Below, piece after piece: positions 8,573 to 10,662 of a DNA stretch of 10,662 nucleotides; the stretch's first letter is position 1, and every line of letters begins with the position of its first letter. Below the pieces are notes generated by a model. That model did no database searches. It saw only the letters and a list, made by a program, of their open reading frames with translations, and was not told where the DNA came from. Source of the stretch: Pelagophyceae sp. CCMP2097 (Eukaryota > Sar > Pelagophyceae); NCBI GenBank assembly GCA_026770575.1, contig MU658030.1, forward strand, positions 4,716 to 15,377. Direction: 5' to 3'. The translations under genes and the position numbers were made by a program.

Positions 8573-8775
8573 GCGACGGTTTTGACCAGCGGCCGCCACA
8601 GGGCCCTTACGGCGCGCAGCCGTATCAGCAGTTCCCGCTGCCGCCGCCGCAGCCTTACCAGTTCCCGCCACCGCCGCCGCCCCCGAACCAGCCGCCCAAC
8701 CAGCCGCAGTGGGGCGCGCCGCCGCCGCCCGGCGGCGCGGGCCGCGGCCCGCCCGCGTGGCTGAGCGCCATGTGA
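3462..8775 (+). CDS. SPT6: Transcription elongation factor SPT6, two exons
   Basis: Exons 3462-3772 and 3870-8775 give 1,738 aa, close to animal SPT6. SPT6 is a nuclear histone chaperone that travels with elongating RNA polymerase II. Parts in order: acidic N-terminus with a basic patch (65-76, RKKFSRLKKKKR) and ENLGV; acidic DEDNFDDFIEDD (from 160); a likely Spn1/IWS1-binding helix (about 198-215, MQLHDIVELFGEG); DVPERLQL (261); a helix-turn-helix core segment (318-335, LEALEVPFIAGFRRDYF); YqgF-like domain (about 773-940); helix-hairpin-helix with FVCGLGPRKA (about 1012); death-like domain with RVHPECY (1086); S1 domain (about 1254-1345); tandem SH2 domains (about 1409-1600) with the phosphate-binding Arg in VVVRQSA (1444). 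An Ala/Gly-rich insertion fills about 609-664. The tail (from about 1604) has ten Gln and long Pro runs and ends PPAWLSAM. The ATG at 3462 follows a purine-rich context; a second in-frame ATG lies at 3474. The tail and insertion are unlike family members I know. Confidence 0.95.
3773..3869 (+). other. SPT6 intron (97 nt)
   Basis: Donor gtgcgt after QPVK plus CG, acceptor gctttgcag|g, phase 2 (CG|G makes Arg). It joins the acidic N-terminal exon to the long exon at ARVDVTAASANELENK. The intron length is not a multiple of three. Retention would shift frame and stop at 3938, giving a 158-residue acidic fragment. Confidence 0.85.
5383..5550 (+). repeat. Ala/Gly-rich low-complexity insertion in SPT6
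   Basis: A run of GCC/GCG/GGC-type codons encodes about 55 residues that are nearly all Ala, Gly and Glu (about residues 609-664). It sits between GLVTVTIGLTCCDG and LKFVDYGPKLAREAA, both of which look like ordinary SPT6 core. It stays in frame, and I see no GTRNGY donor paired with a YAG acceptor that would remove it, so it is probably translated. Trinucleotide slippage is the likely origin (inference). Confidence 0.75.
8395..8424 (+). repeat. CAG/CAA microsatellite encoding ten glutamines
   Basis: Ten consecutive Gln codons (two CAG, two CAA, six CAG) lie in the SPT6 C-terminal tail, preceded by one further CAG before a Val codon. Such tracts are often length-polymorphic; the CAA pair is a stabilising interruption in other systems. 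Confidence 0.95.
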
Positions 8776-9063
8776 CCGCGCCCGGCACCGCCGACCGCCC
8801 GGCGGCCGGCGCCGCGCCTCCTCCAAACCAGAAGCGCGCCCGGCTCCCTCTCAAAGGGACGACTTTTAAACGCAGTCTCCCGTAAAGAGTGCGCGCTTGC
8901 AACTCGGAGTCTTCGGGTCCGCGCGACCCCGGCGACCGGACACTAAACCGAATTCGGTCGATGCCAAGGACGCAACGCGGGGTCGGAGAATCATAATTCC
9001 ACATCATTTATGCCCTTGTAGCATAATCTCGATGGCACAGAGAAGACGTCACGTTCACGGTCC
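8776..9063. other. Spacer between convergent SPT6 and U-box gene ends
   Basis: The 288 bp start GC-rich like the SPT6 tail and become AT-richer after about 8985 (for example ataattccacatcattta around 8993-9010). This should hold both 3' untranslated regions. No AATAAA is visible on either strand. The open frames crossing it are short shadows. I see nothing else in it. Confidence 0.6.
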
Positions 9064-10662
9064 TCATCGAAACCCCGGGGCCCGGTGGCACTTGTCCAGG
9101 AACTCTGCGATCTTCTTCCGCGCGAAAAGGTTCGGCACGAGGTCGAGGCTCGAGAGAGTTTCGTTCGTCAAGGGCGACGTTGACGCGCCTGCGACAATGG
9201 CGGGGTGAAACATCGAGAGCGATTCCGTCTAGTCGCGCGCACGCACCCGTCACGAACCACTGCTCGATGCAGACTCGTTCGTATGTGTTCCCGTCACGTG
9301 ATATGACGGGGTCTTTCATCAACTCGCACGAGATCGGGCACATGAGATCTTCGTCGACGTCGCGCTGTGCGACCCTCAGTCGCGCGAGCAGCGCGCGGTG
9401 CTCGTGCAGTTCGGCCTCGAGGACGGCCTGGTGCTGCGAGGCGCCGTTGAGGACAGCCTAGGAATGACAGAGTCCGTGTCAATTGAAGCCTTCTCCCGAC
9501 GTACCTGCGCCGAGAGCAGCTGCTGCGACTTGTGGCAGGAGCGCACGGCGGAGAGTATCTTCAACGCCGACGCGAGGGGAATGTCCATGTCACGCATGTC
9601 GCCCGGCTCAAGGTGACGCAGCGCACTGTCGTCAATCTCATGGTCTCGGAAGACCGCCAGCAGCGACCCGGGGCCGAGCGACTCGAGCAGCGCGACGGTC
9701 GTCGCGTCGTCGAAGTCGACCGGTGGCGGCGGCGCTTCGACCAGACGTGCATGCTCGTCCTCGCACGTCTCCGTCTTCACTTCCTCGACGCTGCGGCTCG
9801 CCGTGTCGCCTGCTTGTGAGGACTCGTCGATGTGCATCGCCGATTCGTCGTTGTCGTCGGCGGCGGGAGGCTCGCTCGAGAGAGTGCAACTCTGTGTCAA
9901 GGCTCCTCGCGGCTCGCCCGACGACGTCGTTTTCGTCGTCGCGGCGTCGGTGTCCTCGTGCATCGTCCGACGCACCACCCTCGGCTTGGTCTTCTCGCGC
10001 CGTCGCTTGGTCGTCGTCGAGCGCGGCTGCGACGGCGCGCCGTTGCGTCTCACAGCATGGTCCGAGCCATCGTCCCTCAGCAATTCGAGGCACGCTGCGT
10101 CGGCCCTGCCCCCCGCACCGCGCGCCTGGTAGAAAGACCGCGATCCGAGCAACGCGACGATCAGCGAGAAGAGCGCGAAGACTTTCCACGCATGGGGCCT
10201 GCCGCGGCGAGCAGTACGATTGCCACCGTATGATTGTAACGTCGCGCGAGTTGTAACGGCGTGTCGCCGGCGTTTGTCTTGACGGTCGAGACGTCACAAC
10301 CGGCTCGGAGCAACGAGGTGGGCACCGCCACGTGCCCCCCGTAGGCCGCCGCGTGTGCGGCGGTCCAGCCGTAGTTGTCCGCCCGGTTCGTATCGCAGCC
10401 CAACGATCTGAGGAACATGTCGAAGGTGACCGCGTGGCCCGACCGGGCTGCGGCGAACGCCGACGTCCTGCCGTAGTGCGTCACCTGGTTCAAATCAGCA
10501 CCGCTTTCGATGAGCATTTTGACGACGTTGCTATGGCCGTCCTGCGCGGCCATCTTCAGCGGCGTCCTCCCGTCCGGCGCCGCTTTGTCCACATCGGCGC
10601 CGCTTTCGATGAACATTTCGACGATGTCGCTGTGGCCGTTTTGTGCTGCCGCGCACAGCAGT
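9064..10662 (-). CDS. Ankyrin-SAM-U-box protein, putative E3 ubiquitin ligase (5' end beyond window)
   Basis: Reading on the minus strand: ankyrin repeats (10662 to about 10199), a charged, Ser/Thr-rich linker with a basic patch (KRRREKTKPRVVRR), a SAM domain (about 9700-9535; LLESLGPGSLLAVFRDHEID then LEPGDMRDMDI), a coiled-coil-like helix (HQAVLEAELHEHRALLARLR), and a U-box made of MCPISCELMKDPV, GNTYERVCIEQWF and, after an intron, STSPLTNETLSSLDLVPN. Clear 3' exons: ending at 9505, 9457-9247 and 9188-9064 (stop 9066-9064). U-box proteins recruit ubiquitin-charged E2 enzymes without zinc; ankyrin and SAM parts usually bind partners, so a substrate-targeting ligase is inferred. The ankyrin frame stops at 10161 while the SAM frame is open from further upstream; the link is unresolved (weak intron, frameshift in the gggg at 10194-10197, or two separate genes, the second from an ATG at 9963). 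The N-terminus continues beyond 10662. Confidence 0.7.
9189..9246 (-). other. U-box gene last intron (58 nt)
   Basis: Donor gtgcgt after CIEQWFVT plus G, acceptor tgtcgcag|g, phase 1 (G|GC makes Gly). Removal restores the second half of the U-box (GASTSPLTNETLSS...), which otherwise is in another frame. The Ser-Pro-Leu-Thr-Asn motif after the junction is typical of the fold. Confidence 0.9.
9458..9504 (-). other. U-box gene intron (47 nt)
   Basis: Donor gtacgt after codons for QQLLSAQ and acceptor attcctag|g before AVLNGASQ, phase 0. It connects the SAM exon to the U-box exon. Donor and acceptor are both strong, and the length equals PRCC intron 1. Confidence 0.85.
10199..10662 (-). repeat. 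Ankyrin repeats, 33-residue period (about five)
   Basis: Repeats in order: a partial one at the window edge (AAAQNGHSDIVEMFIESGAD), GRTPLKMAAQDGHSNVVKML, GRTSAFAAARSGHAVTFDMF, GWTAAHAAAYGGHVAVPTSL and GDTPLQLARRYNHTVAIVLL. Each shows the usual G-x-T-P-L/A-x-x-A-A...GH pattern with a 33-residue spacing. At DNA level the first two share near-identical 99-bp-spaced sequence (ccgctttcgatga at 10501 and again at 10600), so this pair duplicated relatively recently. Confidence 0.9.

Noticed and set aside
9810..9975. Intron from the gtgcgt at 9975 to gcag|gc at 9810 to bridge the ankyrin and SAM frames
   Set aside because: It keeps phase with a second reading frame after 10125, but would remove a Ser/Asp-rich segment whose codon bias looks coding, and would be far longer than the other introns.
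9483..10256. Plus-strand 257-codon Arg-rich frame opposite the SAM-U-box gene
   Set aside because: It has no recognisable motif and lies antisense to clear SAM and U-box coding exons.
1..10662. Bacterial, phage, viral or CRISPR content, tRNA or rRNA genes
   Set aside because: No ribosome-binding-site-led operons, spacer arrays, integrase or transposase, or tRNA-like folds were seen. The genes are eukaryotic and spliced.

Overview
The window is nuclear DNA of a GC-rich eukaryote. The evidence is two universal eukaryotic nuclear proteins (SPT6 and PRCC), a U-box ligase, and several very short GT-AG introns. Compact spacing, short introns and extremely GC-rich, low-complexity coding sequence suggest a unicellular alga or protist, possibly a stramenopile such as a pelagophyte. 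That taxonomic guess is inference and was not tested.

Layout: (1) 1-~290 is an AT-rich upstream region with a CCAAT/TATA-like patch and a striking 20-bp-arm inverted repeat. (2) 371-1900 (+) encodes a disordered protein that I do not recognise, containing a perfect 66-bp tandem duplication and an acidic/aromatic C-terminal tail. (3) 3195-1982 (-) is a six-exon PRCC homologue. It is invisible as a single reading frame because five introns of 46-60 nt move it between frames; its first residues (MSLV) and last residues (QTQAKYGW) match the PRCC family. (4) 3196-3461 is a short divergent promoter shared with SPT6. (5) 3462-8775 (+) is a complete SPT6 transcription elongation factor (1,738 aa after removing one 97-nt intron), with an Ala/Gly insertion and a Gln/Pro-rich tail. 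(6) 8776-9063 lies between two convergent gene ends. (7) 10662-9064 (-) is the 3' part of an ankyrin-repeat/SAM/U-box gene whose 5' end is outside the window. Its last two introns are clear, but the link between the ankyrin and SAM parts needs either a weak splice site or a frameshift.

SPT6 (histone chaperone and RNA polymerase II elongation factor) and PRCC (nuclear, linked to splicing and mitotic checkpoint factors) sit head to head and may be co-expressed. Eight confidently inferred introns share a GTRNGY donor and a YAG|G acceptor, which gives a usable local splice model. The best candidates for something unusual are the ANK-SAM-U-box architecture with its frame break, the inverted repeat at 165-219, and the low-complexity insertions in SPT6. 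I found no RNA genes, transposase, CRISPR or viral genes.
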